A stretch of 24,444 nt of DNA from Desulfobacterales bacterium (lineage in GTDB: Bacteria > Desulfobacterota > Desulfobacteria > Desulfobacterales > RPRI01), in assembly GCA_020052975.1 (NCBI GenBank), contig JAGVOC010000231.1:1-24444 (forward strand), in the 5' to 3' direction. The translations under genes were made by a program, and so were the position numbers. Below the pieces are notes generated by a model. It had not been told where the DNA came from. It did not search any database and worked only from the letters and a program-made list of their open reading frames with translations. The number at the start of each line of letters is the position of its first letter. Positions within the stretch are counted from its first letter, which is position 1. Positions 1 to 12,094 of this stretch are shown here, one piece after another.

Positions 1-104
1 GAGGGTGGAACCGCTTGAATTTACTTCAAGCGGCGGGAGAGTCCGCCTCAGGCGGATTTCCCGCCAAGTAAAAAGTCGTTTTTTGACTTTTTACGAAGGC
101 ATCA
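1..104 (+). repeat. Hairpin-chain intergenic repeat, copy R1 (truncated by window edge)
   Basis: Three successive inverted repeats are visible: CCGCTTGAA/TTCAAGCGG, then GGCGGGA/TCCCGCC enclosing TCCGCC/GGCGGA, then GTAAAAAGTC/GACTTTTTAC. The last arm runs into the family end GACTTTTTACGAAGGCATCA. Positions 5-104 match the reverse complement of about 13175-13275 with 6 mismatches counted by eye. The left part is missing because the window begins here. The copy lies in the leader of smc, ending 38 bases before its start codon. Confidence 0.8.
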
Positions 105-142
105 TTATTGTTAAAACAATCAAAAGGAGGGTATGTCTTTAT

Positions 143-3100
143 ATGAAACTTAAATCGCTGGACATAAGCGGATTTAAATCCTTTCAGGATAAGGCAAGTA
201 TCGAATTCCCTCCCGGTATCTGTGCAATAGTTGGTCCGAATGGCTGTGGCAAGAGCAATATTGTTGATGCGCTGAGATGGGTTATGGGCGAACAAAGCGT
301 TAAACAACTGCGCGGTAAATCTATGGAGGACGTCATATTCGCAGGCGCAAACGGGAAACCGCCATTGAATATGGCCGAAGTAACCCTCACGCTTGCAAAT
401 GACAATGGATCTGCACCGGAAGAGCTGAAAGATTTTACTGAAATAATGCTGACAAGACGCCTTTACCGCTCAGGTGAAAGCGCATACTATTTAAATAAAA
501 GGCCCTGCCGTCTTAAAGATATCCACAATATTTTCATGGGCAGCGGCCTTGGCCCGAAATCATATTCGGTAATCCAGCAGGGCAATATCGGTGCAATTAT
601 CGACGCAGGGCCCGAAGAAAGAAGATTCTTCATAGAAGAGGCTGCCGGAATAACCCGTTATAACAGTCGTAAAAATGAGGCCCTCAGAAAGGTCGAAGCA
701 ACAAATCAAAATCTTCTTCGGGTAACGGATATAATTTCCGAAATCAACCGGCATATGGCAGGATTAAAGCGTCAGGCCCGAAAGGCAGAGATTTACAATA
801 ACTTCCAGGATCGCATAAGGAAGCTGGACGCATGTATTGCAATTCACTACTACGATGAACATACAAGACAGATTAATGAAACCGATGCCATATTAACAGA
901 CCTGAAAGATGCAGATATAGGGCATGTTTCGAAACTGCAAAAACTTGATGCTGTTGTAGAAGAAATAAAGCTGAAGTTGTCCCAGAAAAATCATGAAATA
1001 TCCGGCCAGAAATCGAGCATATTTGAAATACAGAGAAATACGGACCGGTTCGAAAATGACCTTTTACATCTACGCAAGGATGTTGAACGGCTTCTCATGG
1101 AAGTTTCAGAGCTTGAAACAGTGCGAACCGGACTTGAGGAAAGAAGCACTAAAATTCTCTCGGAAATATCCCAGGCTGAAAAGGAAATCCTTTCAATTAA
1201 TGATGAAATAAACATAACACGATCGGGCCTCGATCAGGACCGCAACGCATATCAAAATATAAAATCCAAACTGTCAGACCTGAACCGTGAACTCGATACA
1301 TGCAAAACGAATATGATGAATCTTGTCGCCCACGAAGCAAGGTATAAGAACATCTATCAAAATGCCTCGAGCAACAAGGAAAATCTTAAAAGGCGGATGA
1401 AAAGAGCGGATGAAGAATTAACTGGTGCTGCAGAAAAGGTTACCGGAACATACGGTTTGGAGGTTGGCGCAAAAGAGAATCTTGAGTCTTGCAGACAGCA
1501 ACTTGACGAAATCGGAAAAGAAATAAATTCGGCCGAACAGCGGCTTACGGATAAAAGAAAATCGCTCGGAAGCCAGGTAAAGCTGGTCCAGACACTCGAA
1601 ATGGATAGAAATAAACTCAGGTCAAATTATACAGCCTTAAAGAAAATGGAAGACAATTTCGAGTGGTACAAAGATGGCGTTAAAGCCATCATGAAAAACC
1701 GAAGCATGCAGAACGGGCTTGAAGGCAACATTGTTGACGGTATTATAGGGCTCATGGCTGATATTCTTGAGCCTGAACCTTCCTTTGAAACTGCGGTAGA
1801 GGCCGCCCTTGGAGAATCACTCCAGTACATTCTCGTAAATGACCAGAATACCTGTAAATCTCTCATGAAATTTCTGCAATGCGAGGGAGCCGGACGCAGC
1901 GGGTTCATTCCCATATCATCCCTTAAGAAACTTGAATGCGAACACTACTCAAAACCCGATTCTTCAAAACTGCTGATAAACCACGTAGCAATTAAAGCCG
2001 GTTATGAAAAAACGGTAGAAACCCTTATTGGGCATGTTATTTTCTCCAGTGATATTAATGAAGCGCTTGAAACATTCAACGCCAACGGATCTTTTCAAAC
2101 GGTTGTCACTAAAAATGGTGAAATAATTTCCCATAACGGAACCATGGCAGGCGGAAGCAAAGAAGCTTCTTCAGGAATCCTTGCGAAAAAACATGAAATC
2201 AAGGAGCTTGAAAAACAAATATCAGAGCTTGACCGGCGTCTTGAAACCGCCCGTGCTGTACAAAAGGCGCTGGAATCCGAAGTAAGGTCTTACGAAATTA
2301 CCCTGCAAAAGTTCATGGAACAAAAACATGGAGCAGTCCAGGATGAAATTGAGGCCGAAAAACACCTTTACAAGATATCTGAAGATTTAAAACATGCTCG
2401 CCATCATCTTGAAATTGTGCAACTCGAACAGGAACAGCTGATAGGCGAGCGAAGCGACATTGATGAAGAAATCGCAAAATATAATGAAGCCCTCGTGAAA
2501 GTTGAAAGCGAGGTTTCAGATGCCCGGGAAAAGGTTACGGTGATTTCCGAAAAAATAGCCGCTTCATCATCTGAGCTTGCAGGTTACGATCAGAAAGTTG
2601 TCGATCTTAAATTAAAGCTCACAACCCTCAATGCCAGGCTGGAAAACGGGAACAATTCACTCAATCGCCTTAAAGATTATCATAACGACGGAATCAGCCG
2701 GCTGCAAATCCTTGTGCAGGAGATATCACAAAAAACCCGGATTATTGAAGCATCGAAGATCAAACTTCTTGAAAATGAACAGGCTCTTCACGTTATGTAC
2801 AGCCGAATATCAATTTTAAAGCAGGCTCTTGAAAACAATGAGGCTGATTACAACACCATAGATGTTACACTCAAAGAACACGACAGCCTGATTACAAATG
2901 TCAGGAATGAGCGTGAACAGACTTTGCAAAAATTGCGACTGCTTGAAATCGAACAATCCCAGAGACAGATACAGAGGGAAAACATTTCTAAGCGTTTTGA
3001 AGAACGCTATCAAAGCCTTCTTTCCGAAGCAGGGTCTATACCTGATTCAGCCGTTGATAATCCTGAAATGGCCGTTACCGATATGGAAGAAGAACTGGAA

Positions 3101-3736
3101 CGGTGCAGGAAAAAGATCGGAGATTTTACAGATGTTAATCTTGGCGCAATAAAAGAATACGAACAACTCAAAGAACGGTTTGATTTCCTCTCCAAGCAGC
3201 GCGATGACCTTGTCAAAGCTGTTGAAGATCTCCACAAGGTCATAAGAAAAATAAATAAAATATCACAGGAAAGATTTTTAAACACATTCAATGAAGTTAA
3301 TAAGAAAATTGGAGAAGTCTTCCCAAGTCTTTTTGAAGGAGGCACGGCCAACCTTATTCTGACCGAACCCGACAAGCCTCTCGAAACAGGAGTTGAATAT
3401 ATGATTCATCCGCCCGGCAAAAAACTGACAAGGATGAGCCTTCTTTCAGGAGGAGAAAAAGCCCTTGCCGCCATAGCTTTTGTATTTGCGATATTCCTGC
3501 TGAAGCCGGCCTCTTTCTGTGTGATGGATGAAATAGATGCGCCTCTTGATGACTCAAATGTCTACAGGTTCAATAACCTTCTGAAAATCATAGGCGATAA
3601 ATCTCAAATTATAATGATTACTCACAATAAAAACAGCATGGAATTTGCTGATATGCTGTTTGGAATAACAATGGAACATATGGGTGTATCGAAGGTTGTT
3701 TCAGTCAACCTTGAAAGAGCAAATGGGGATATGTAA
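143..3736 (+). CDS. smc: Chromosome segregation ATPase SMC
   Basis: This encodes a 1197-residue SMC protein, the usual length for the family. SMC forms a homodimeric ring that, with ScpA and ScpB (not in this window), compacts and helps segregate the chromosome. Walker A (GPNGCGKSN) is at residues 31-39. Long heptad-rich coiled coils flank a hinge at roughly 527-676 with the typical EGxIVDG start. The ABC signature LSGGEK is at 1101-1106 and Walker B with the D-loop (DEID then DAPLDD) begins at 1129. The reading frame is open 46 codons further upstream, but that part is repeat DNA. The ATG at 143 gives the canonical N-terminus MKLKSLDISGFKSF and has AAGGAGG at 124-130. The head domain is complete at both ends. 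ftsY follows 34 bp downstream and is probably co-transcribed. Confidence 0.97.
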   Translation: MKLKSLDISGFKSFQDKASIEFPPGICAIVGPNGCGKSNIVDALRWVMGEQSVKQLRGKSMEDVIFAGANGKPPLNMAEVTLTLANDNGSAPEELKDFTEIMLTRRLYRSGESAYYLNKRPCRLKDIHNIFMGSGLGPKSYSVIQQGNIGAIIDAGPEERRFFIEEAAGITRYNSRKNEALRKVEATNQNLLRVTDIISEINRHMAGLKRQARKAEIYNNFQDRIRKLDACIAIHYYDEHTRQINETDAILTDLKDADIGHVSKLQKLDAVVEEIKLKLSQKNHEISGQKSSIFEIQRNTDRFENDLLHLRKDVERLLMEVSELETVRTGLEERSTKILSEISQAEKEILSINDEINITRSGLDQDRNAYQNIKSKLSDLNRELDTCKTNMMNLVAHEARYKNIYQNASSNKENLKRRMKRADEELTGAAEKVTGTYGLEVGAKENLESCRQQLDEIGKEINSAEQRLTDKRKSLGSQVKLVQTLEMDRNKLRSNYTALKKMEDNFEWYKDGVKAIMKNRSMQNGLEGNIVDGIIGLMADILEPEPSFETAVEAALGESLQYILVNDQNTCKSLMKFLQCEGAGRSGFIPISSLKKLECEHYSKPDSSKLLINHVAIKAGYEKTVETLIGHVIFSSDINEALETFNANGSFQTVVTKNGEIISHNGTMAGGSKEASSGILAKKHEIKELEKQISELDRRLETARAVQKALESEVRSYEITLQKFMEQKHGAVQDEIEAEKHLYKISEDLKHARHHLEIVQLEQEQLIGERSDIDEEIAKYNEALVKVESEVSDAREKVTVISEKIAASSSELAGYDQKVVDLKLKLTTLNARLENGNNSLNRLKDYHNDGISRLQILVQEISQKTRIIEASKIKLLENEQALHVMYSRISILKQALENNEADYNTIDVTLKEHDSLITNVRNEREQTLQKLRLLEIEQSQRQIQRENISKRFEERYQSLLSEAGSIPDSAVDNPEMAVTDMEEELERCRKKIGDFTDVNLGAIKEYEQLKERFDFLSKQRDDLVKAVEDLHKVIRKINKISQERFLNTFNEVNKKIGEVFPSLFEGGTANLILTEPDKPLETGVEYMIHPPGKKLTRMSLLSGGEKALAAIAFVFAIFLLKPASFCVMDEIDAPLDDSNVYRFNNLLKIIGDKSQIIMITHNKNSMEFADMLFGITMEHMGVSKVVSVNLERANGDM

Positions 3737-3770
3737 TGAAGGCTTATATTAAGGATGCCCGGAGACAATT

Positions 3771-4739
3771 ATGATGGTCGGATGGTTTAATAGAAAAAAT
3801 GATTTGAAAGCGGGAACCGCTGACTCATCAGGTTCATTAAGCTACTTTAAACGCCTTAGAGAACGCCTTTCAAAGACCCGGGACATCTTTTCAGGAGGGA
3901 TTGAAAAGATTTTTTCAGGTAAAAAGCATATCAATGATAACCTGCTGGAAGAGCTCGAAGAGCTTCTCATCACTTCCGACATCGGTGTTCAGACTGCTGC
4001 CGACCTTATACAATGCATATCCAAAAAATCTTCTGCGATCTCCGGACCGGATCAAATCAAGGATATTCTGAAAAATGAAATAATCCGGCTTTTTAACAGC
4101 AATGCTCCCCGCCCGAAGGCGCCGGTCAGCAAGCCACACGTAATCATGGTCGTTGGAGTCAACGGTGTCGGTAAAACCACGACCATAGGGAAGCTTGCAA
4201 CAAAATTCGCTGCCTCAGGGAATAGCGTCCTTATCGCGGCAGCAGACACCTTCCGTGCCGCAGCAGTTGAACAGCTTTCCATATGGGCGGAAAGAGCCGG
4301 AGCCGAAATTGTAAAACACAAGGATAACGCCGATCCTGCAGCTGTGGCATATGACGGTATTGAAGCGGCTTCAGCAAGGAATATGGATGTGGTTATTGTC
4401 GATACTGCCGGAAGGCTTCATACAAAAACAAACCTGATGGAAGAGCTTAAAAAAATAAAGCGCTCTATTTCAAAAAAAATGCCGGATGCACCTCATGAAA
4501 TACTTCTTGTACTTGATGCTACAACCGGACAGAATTCCATATCACAGGCAAAACTTTTTAACGAAGCGCTTGGAGTGACAGGTATAGCGCTGACAAAACT
4601 GGACGGAACAGCCAAGGGAGGGATCGTCATCAGTATATGCAACACTTTTAAATTACCGATTCAGTATATCGGGATAGGCGAAAGCATCGATGACCTGCAG
4701 GACTTTGACCCGGTGGTTTTCGTCAATGCTCTTTTTTAG
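3771..4739 (+). CDS. ftsY: Signal recognition particle receptor FtsY
   Basis: FtsY is the SRP receptor GTPase. It docks Ffh-ribosome complexes at the inner membrane and hands them to SecYEG. The 322 residues are nearly all NG domain. A helical N domain spans about 25-110, the P-loop GVNGVGKTT is at 129-137, the [11 protein letters not shown] motif starts at 159, DTAGR is at 211-215 and TKLDG is at 275-279. The long acidic A domain of the E. coli protein is absent. The short basic start [10 protein letters not shown] resembles the compact membrane-targeting N-termini of other bacteria. A GGAGA sequence lies 5 bases before the first ATG, and a second ATG follows at once. The 34-bp spacing behind smc suggests one transcript. 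Confusion with Ffh is unlikely, since there is no C-terminal M domain. Confidence 0.96.
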   Translation: MMVGWFNRKNDLKAGTADSSGSLSYFKRLRERLSKTRDIFSGGIEKIFSGKKHINDNLLEELEELLITSDIGVQTAADLIQCISKKSSAISGPDQIKDILKNEIIRLFNSNAPRPKAPVSKPHVIMVVGVNGVGKTTTIGKLATKFAASGNSVLIAAADTFRAAAVEQLSIWAERAGAEIVKHKDNADPAAVAYDGIEAASARNMDVVIVDTAGRLHTKTNLMEELKKIKRSISKKMPDAPHEILLVLDATTGQNSISQAKLFNEALGVTGIALTKLDGTAKGGIVISICNTFKLPIQYIGIGESIDDLQDFDPVVFVNALF

Positions 4740-4904
4740 CCTTACGTAATTGCTGCTCTGCAACAGTCACCCGGCAATATGGTAATGGTTTTTTCTTTTA
4801 GTGTTAATATAGTATGTTCCATACAAGCATCGCACAAGGGGCTGACATGGCGCGGTTTAAGATAGCTGGAACCATAAAAAGTGTTGCAGGCTGCTGATTT
4901 TCAC

Positions 4905-4931
4905 TTGACATCAATAAATTCCTGCTATATT
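4905..4931 (+). promoter_or_regulatory. Candidate sigma-70 promoter for the HU gene
   Basis: A perfect -35 TTGACA (4905-4910) is followed, 15 bases later, by TATATT (4926-4931) preceded by TG at -15/-14, an extended -10 arrangement. The gene start is about 60 bases downstream. The short spacer lowers confidence. The rest of the 251-bp gap after ftsY (4740-4990) shows no ORF and no clear terminator. Confidence 0.55.
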
Positions 4932-4990
4932 GCCAGAGGGAAAGAGGACGTTCATTATTAATCAACAAAATCAAAAGGGGGAAAAGCACT

Positions 4991-5257
4991 ATGACAAAAG
5001 CAGAATTGGTAGACAAGGCGGCACAGGATGCCGGCATTCCCAAAGTCGCGGCGGCAGCTGCTCTAAACTCTTTCATGGACAGCATTTCAAAAACTCTTAA
5101 GAAAAAAGACGGCAAGGTTACTCTGGTTGGTTTTGGCACTTTTACAAAAGTCCGCCGTAAAGCCCGAAAAGGCCGCAATCCTCAGACAGGTGAGCCCATC
5201 AAAATCAAAGCTTGCAGCGTTGTTAAATTCAGACCCGGCAAGAATCTCAAAGAATAA
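4991..5257 (+). CDS. hup: HU-family DNA-binding protein
   Basis: An 88-residue histone-like protein of the HU/IHF fold, which bends and compacts DNA as a dimer. The N-terminal helices (MTKAELVDKAAQDAG) are followed by the GFGTF turn at 47-51. The DNA-binding beta arm carries GRNPQTGEPI with the intercalating proline at residue 64. The C-terminal strand and helix contain VVKFRPGKNLKE. It is slightly short at the C-terminus, as many HU proteins are. A purine-rich AAGGGGGAAAAG lies before the ATG. It has its own promoter candidate and a hairpin after the stop, so it is probably monocistronic. By sequence it is HU rather than IHF; the IHF-alpha-type paralogue is at 20874. The subtype name (hupA or hupB) cannot be decided here. 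Confidence 0.93.
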   Translation: MTKAELVDKAAQDAGIPKVAAAAALNSFMDSISKTLKKKDGKVTLVGFGTFTKVRRKARKGRNPQTGEPIKIKACSVVKFRPGKNLKE

Positions 5258-5278
5258 GATCAAACTTAAATCCACTTT

Positions 5279-5330
5279 AAGGCGGTTTGTTTTTTACGTT
5301 TAAAGCAGAAAACAGGCCGCCTTTATTTAT
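5279..5330 (+). terminator. Possible terminator after HU
   Basis: AAGGCGG (5279-5285) can pair with CCGCCTT (5317-5323), and TTATTTAT follows. The 31-base loop is large and the T tract is interrupted, so termination is plausible but not assured. On the minus strand the hairpin lies just after acyP but lacks a following T run. Confidence 0.45.
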
Positions 5331-5611
5331 CTGAACTTTACATCAAATCCTTCAAATTCGCCGGAATAAGTACCTTGTGAAATGTCAACCCTCATAACTC
5401 TCGAATAGGGCGGGCCTTTTTTGCACCATTCAATTACTGAATCGATATCGCTCATTTTTCCTTCAAAAACAGCTTCAACTGTCCCGTCTCTGTTATTCCT
5501 TACCCATCCGCAGACATTAAATCTGTCCGCAACCCGTTTAGTCTCCATCCTGAAGCAAACCCCCTGGACCTTGCCGGCAATTATAACACAAGATCTTATC
5601 TTGTCCGACAT
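5327..5611 (-). CDS. acyP: Acylphosphatase
   Basis: A 94-residue acylphosphatase, which hydrolyses the carboxyl-phosphate bond of acyl phosphates such as acetyl or carbamoyl phosphate in the cytoplasm. The two signature blocks are present: GKVQGVCFR with catalytic Arg21, and GWVRNNRDGTVEA with catalytic Asn39. The ferredoxin-like fold length is typical (about 90 residues). In-frame ATGs exist 5 and 2 codons further upstream, but GGAGGG at 5619-5624 sits 7 bases before the ATG at 5611, so that start is chosen. It is the last gene of the leftward series and lies 137 bp after ligA, with nothing recognisable in the gap. Confidence 0.94.
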   Translation of the reverse strand: MSDKIRSCVIIAGKVQGVCFRMETKRVADRFNVCGWVRNNRDGTVEAVFEGKMSDIDSVIEWCKKGPPYSRVMRVDISQGTYSGEFEGFDVKFR

Positions 5612-5748
5612 ATGCATTCCCTCCATTTTACAGCATTTGCCAGAAATATGTCCGAATAAACCGAAATAGCGAGCAAATCAATAAACATGCTAAATCATTT
5701 ACGTTCGAATCCGTCTTGCCTTTCCGCAATAAGCTGCGGATGGCTCAA

Positions 5749-8579
<2,831 letters not shown>

Positions 8580-8591
8580 AGATGATGAAAA

Positions 8592-8843
8592 TTATCTGGG
8601 ACCAGCCAGTTTTGAAAGCTCTTCCTTGACTTCATCAATAATTTCATAAAACCAAATCAGGTCCTCAATGGAAAGACGGCCGGCCTTTCGCTGACTTTCA
8701 TTTCCATCTTTTTTTAAGAACACCCTCGGACCTATCTGGAGCTTAGGTTCGCCAGCACCATACTGATTTATGGAAATTACAAGGCCTGTCTCTTCATTTT
8801 TCCACTGTTTTAACATTTTATCCATCTCGGGATCAAAAGGCAT
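8592..8843 (-). CDS. Small conserved-looking protein, possibly PC4-like ssDNA-binding
   Basis: An 83-residue acidic protein with a strong ribosome binding site (GGAGG six bases before the ATG), so it is very likely real. The central segment GEPKLQIGPRVFLKKDG followed by RLSIEDL and a C-terminal helix resembles the PC4/YdbC-type transcription coactivator fold (strand-turn-strand then helix, with GEPKLxI as a hallmark). That is my recognition of a pattern, not a demonstrated homology. A PC4-type protein would bind single-stranded DNA. The first 20 residues (FDPEMDKMLKQWKNEE) look helical. It sits between glyS and the nucleoside phosphorylase in the same direction, 12 bp ahead of the latter. If PC4 homology is wrong, it is a protein of unknown function. 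Confidence 0.75.
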   Translation of the reverse strand: MPFDPEMDKMLKQWKNEETGLVISINQYGAGEPKLQIGPRVFLKKDGNESQRKAGRLSIEDLIWFYEIIDEVKEELSKLAGPR

Positions 8844-8885
8844 TTTATCCTCCTTAAATTTTGAATTGCATAAGGAACTGTTTTT

Positions 8886-8905
8886 GGCTTTTTACGAAGC
8901 CGTCA
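8886..8905. repeat. Solo end of the hairpin repeat family (R4)
   Basis: GGCTTTTTACGAAGCCGTCA is the same terminus seen in R1-R3. It forms a small hairpin, GGCTT/AAGCC around TTTACG. It begins 3 bases after the glyS stop codon (leftward reading). No matching second end or core is recognisable between it and the small gene starting at 8843. Confidence 0.6.
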
Positions 8906-8908
8906 CTT

Positions 8909-10993
8909 TTAAATTTTTGAAAAATCGGCAAACAAATCAAAAAGATCGGATATACATCCGAGCAGGGCAAGCCGGTTGTTTCTGATATTTATATCTTCAG
9001 CCATTACAAGTACTCCGTCAAAAAATGCATCAACAGGTTTTTTTAGCGCTGCAATATCAAGAAGAGCCTGATCAAAAGCACCGTTTTCCAGATTCTTCAA
9101 TACACTGCCCTTAACATTCCTGTATGAAGCAAAAAGAGCTGACTCGCATTCATGTTCAAATAATTTCTCGTTGACACCTGCAATCCCCTTAACGCTTACT
9201 TCATGCCCGGATTTTTTGATTATGTTTACAACCCTTTTAAAGGCAATTGCAAGAGGTTCAAAATCAGGAGCTGTCTTCAGCCTTTCCAGTGCCTTTGTTC
9301 GGCTCCAGACATAAGGCACATTATTGACCGAGACACCAATTACGGCAGAAATCACATCCTTGGAATAGCCCTGCTCGGCCAGAAGATGCGAGATTCGGCT
9401 TTGCAGGAAAGCGTATATCTTGTCCGCAATATTATTTGCTTCACCTGTCATTTTGGTGTCAAAGAGTGTCAGGCTTTTTTCAATAAGGGCTCTTAGTGAA
9501 AAAGAAAAGCCCTTGTCTATTATTATTTGAATTATACCGATTCCCTGCCGCCTTAGTGCATAAGGATCTGAAGCTCCGGTAGGAATGAGTCCTGCTGAAA
9601 AACAGCCGCATATTGAATCAATCTTATCGGCAATACCGACTATTGCCCCAACCAATGTTTCAGGAAGACATCCGCCCGAATAGTTCGGTCTGTAATGTTC
9701 TTCGATGGCAAAAGCAAGATTTTTCGGCTCACCGCCGTTTATTGCATAGATTCTGCCCATGATGCCCTGCAGTTTAGGGAATTCCCCAACAACATGACTA
9801 ACAAGGTCTGCTTTGCACAAGCGGGCAGCTCTTAAAGCCTGCTTTTTGATTTCCGGGTCATCAGACACTTTATCTGCCATATATCCTGCGATTATTTCAA
9901 CTCTTTCAATTTTTTCATGCATTGAACCGAGTTTTGCCTGGAACAGAACTCCTTTTAGTTTTTCAACCCATTCATCAATAGGTACTTTTGCATCACTTCT
10001 GTAAAAAAACCTGGCATCTTCAAGCCGCGCTCGCAAAACACGCTCATGGCCCTTTGCAACGAGCAGCATGTTATTGGCTTTTGTATTATTTACCGCTATA
10101 AAACACGGCAAAAGACGTTTGTTACTGTCAATTACCGCAAAATATTTCTGATGCTCCCGCATGGAATTAATTAATATTTCATCGGGAACTTCGAGATACG
10201 ACTTGTCAAATCTACCGGCAACAGGCACAGGATATTCAACAAGGTTTGTCACTATATCCATAAGTTCGCTGTCTTGCAAAACGCTCCCGCCCAGCTTTAA
10301 AGCAACTTCCCCGATACTCTTTTCAATATTTCTTTTCCTCTCATCTATATCCACAAGGACACTGGCTGCTCTCAATTTTTTAACATATTCGTCCGGGTGG
10401 GAAATTTTTATCTTTCCGGGAGATAAAAATCTGTGACCGAAAGTATGTCTTCCGCTTTTAATATTCCCTACTTCAAACGGCACAACCTGTTTGCCAAGAA
10501 GGGCTAAAACCGATTGGATAGGTCTCGCAAATCTAATATCGAGATAGCCCCACTTCATGACTTTGGGGAAAGGAACAGCTGCAATTACCTGTGGAAGCAA
10601 TTTAGTTAAGACAGCTCTGCTTTCAAGACCAGTCTCTGTTTTGACAGCGCAAAGATACTGCCCTTTTTCAGTCTGCTTAATGCATATTGCCTTTAATGGA
10701 ATACCCATCTTTTCCGCAAATTTTCTCCCGGCCATCGTTGGCTGACCGTTGCTGTCAAATCCCACTTTTTCAGGGGGACCAATAATTTCAATGGTAAAGG
10801 GTTTTTGTTTCGTCGAAATATTCGCGACCTGCAGGGAAAGCCTCCTTGGAGTTCCAAATGTCTTTGCCTCCCCGTGTTCAATCCTCTCCTCAGTCAATTT
10901 CCGCAAAAGAACTTCTGACAGTGAACTTAAAGCGGGTTTTATATAACCGGCAGGAATTTCTTCCGTGCCTATTTCAAGCAATAGAGTCTCCAT
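8909..10993 (-). CDS. glyS: Glycyl-tRNA synthetase beta subunit
   Basis: A 694-residue beta subunit of the alpha2beta2 glycyl-tRNA synthetase, needed with GlyQ for charging tRNA-Gly. The N-terminus LLLEIGTEEIPAGYI is the family hallmark. Other conserved blocks are FGTPRRLSL, FPKVMKWG, the EHQKYFAV segment, RLEDARFFY, the HD-like helical region (HVVGEFPKLQGIMG and later VGIADKIDSI), and SDPYALRRQGIGII. The C-terminal third is the tRNA-anticodon binding part. Length matches the family. The frame opens two codons earlier with GTG, but the ATG at 10993 has GAGGTG just upstream and fits the family N-terminus. Unusually, it is separated from glyQ by 169 bases that hold a long stem-loop. Confidence 0.96.
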   Translation of the reverse strand: METLLLEIGTEEIPAGYIKPALSSLSEVLLRKLTEERIEHGEAKTFGTPRRLSLQVANISTKQKPFTIEIIGPPEKVGFDSNGQPTMAGRKFAEKMGIPLKAICIKQTEKGQYLCAVKTETGLESRAVLTKLLPQVIAAVPFPKVMKWGYLDIRFARPIQSVLALLGKQVVPFEVGNIKSGRHTFGHRFLSPGKIKISHPDEYVKKLRAASVLVDIDERKRNIEKSIGEVALKLGGSVLQDSELMDIVTNLVEYPVPVAGRFDKSYLEVPDEILINSMREHQKYFAVIDSNKRLLPCFIAVNNTKANNMLLVAKGHERVLRARLEDARFFYRSDAKVPIDEWVEKLKGVLFQAKLGSMHEKIERVEIIAGYMADKVSDDPEIKKQALRAARLCKADLVSHVVGEFPKLQGIMGRIYAINGGEPKNLAFAIEEHYRPNYSGGCLPETLVGAIVGIADKIDSICGCFSAGLIPTGASDPYALRRQGIGIIQIIIDKGFSFSLRALIEKSLTLFDTKMTGEANNIADKIYAFLQSRISHLLAEQGYSKDVISAVIGVSVNNVPYVWSRTKALERLKTAPDFEPLAIAFKRVVNIIKKSGHEVSVKGIAGVNEKLFEHECESALFASYRNVKGSVLKNLENGAFDQALLDIAALKKPVDAFFDGVLVMAEDINIRNNRLALLGCISDLFDLFADFSKI

Positions 10994-11083
10994 ATTCACC
11001 TCAGTTTATTAATAAACACAAGACACACCTGATAAGCCGTTGGAATAAAATAACCGTACCATTTAAATGGCAAGAACGGCATA

Positions 11084-11136
11084 AGGAGCCGTAACGAAAT
11101 GGCACAGAAAGTAACAGTTATTTCGTAACGGCTCCT
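11084..11136. repeat. Long stem-loop between glyQ and glyS
   Basis: AGGAGCCGTAACGAAAT (11084-11100) and ATTTCGTAACGGCTCCT (11120-11136) pair over 17 positions with one mismatch around a 19-base loop. No T run follows on either strand, so it is not a classic intrinsic terminator. Just beside it lie GCCGTT (11036-11041) with AACGGC (11075-11080), and the palindrome CCATTTAAATGG (11059-11070). The gap 10994-11162 holds no gene. Confidence 0.75.
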
Positions 11137-11162
11137 AAGAACTTAACTTGGGCATACCGGCT

Positions 11163-12059
11163 TCAGGTATTTATACTTTCCCCTGTCCCCGTTCTTTTTA
11201 ACAGCGGAAAGCCCATGTCTTCCCGCTGCTTTAAATATCCTTCAGCACATGCTCGCGCAAGATTCCTGATCCGTGCGATGTAACCGGTTCTTTCAGTAAC
11301 ACTAATAGCTCCGCGTGCATCGAGAAGATTAAAGGTATGAGAACACTTTAAGCAGTATTCATAAGCCGGGAGTATAAGCGATTCTCCGATGATACGAATC
11401 GATTCGGCTTCATATTTGGCAAAAAGGTCCAACAGGAAATTAATATCAGACTTTTCAAAATTATAAGTCGACTGTTCGACCTCCTGCTGGTGATGCACAT
11501 CCCCATATTTTATCACATCATTCCATTTCAGGTCATAAACATTATCAACTCCCTGGAGATACATCGCAATCCGCTCAAGCCCGTATGTTATCTCAACTGA
11601 AATGGGATGAAGGTCTATGCTTCCGGCAATCTGGAAGTATGTAAACTGGGTTATTTCCATTCCGTCAAGCCATACTTCCCATCCAAGACCAGAAGCCCCA
11701 AGGGTTGGAGATTCCCAGTCATCTTCAACAAATCTTATATCATGATCAAGAGGTTTAATGCCCAGAGCCTTTAGACTCATAAGATACTGCTGCTGAACAT
11801 CGAGTGGTGAAGGTTTGAGTATTACCTGGAACTGGTAGTAATGCTGAAGCCTGTTGGGATTTTCGCCATACCGGCCATCAGTCGGTCGTCTGGAGGGCTG
11901 GACATAAGCAACATTCCACGGCTCCGGCCCTAATGCCTTAAGCAAGGTTGCAGGATGAAAAGTCCCGGCGCCAACTTCCATGTCATATGGCTGGACCAGA
12001 ACGCATCCCTTGCGGGCCCAGAATTTTTGCAATGACAGAATAACTTCTTGAAAATTCAT
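11163..12059 (-). CDS. glyQ: Glycyl-tRNA synthetase alpha subunit
   Basis: A 298-residue alpha (catalytic) subunit of the two-subunit glycyl-tRNA synthetase, a class II enzyme that activates glycine with ATP. Conserved blocks are plain: the [17 protein letters not shown] start, [18 protein letters not shown], the [20 protein letters not shown] segment (motif 2 region), [13 protein letters not shown], and [18 protein letters not shown]. Length is normal. GAGG lies 8 bases before the ATG. It begins 35 bp after the GHMP kinase gene and is followed by glyS after a 169-base structured spacer. Presence of glyQS rather than the single-chain eukaryote-like GlyRS is typical of many Proteobacteria and related phyla. 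Confidence 0.97.
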   Translation of the reverse strand: MNFQEVILSLQKFWARKGCVLVQPYDMEVGAGTFHPATLLKALGPEPWNVAYVQPSRRPTDGRYGENPNRLQHYYQFQVILKPSPLDVQQQYLMSLKALGIKPLDHDIRFVEDDWESPTLGASGLGWEVWLDGMEITQFTYFQIAGSIDLHPISVEITYGLERIAMYLQGVDNVYDLKWNDVIKYGDVHHQQEVEQSTYNFEKSDINFLLDLFAKYEAESIRIIGESLILPAYEYCLKCSHTFNLLDARGAISVTERTGYIARIRNLARACAEGYLKQREDMGFPLLKRTGTGESINT

Positions 12060-12094
12060 GTTTCATACCTCATATGTAAAAATCAAATATACAG

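Noticed and set aside
5..142. Longer SMC starting at position 5
   Set aside because: The extra 46 codons are repeat DNA; the ATG at 143 has a ribosome binding site and gives the canonical SMC N-terminus.
11101..11119. Possible sigma-54 promoter (TGGCAC at 11100)
   Set aside because: The TTGC element at the required spacing is absent, and the sequence lies in the loop of the stem-loop.
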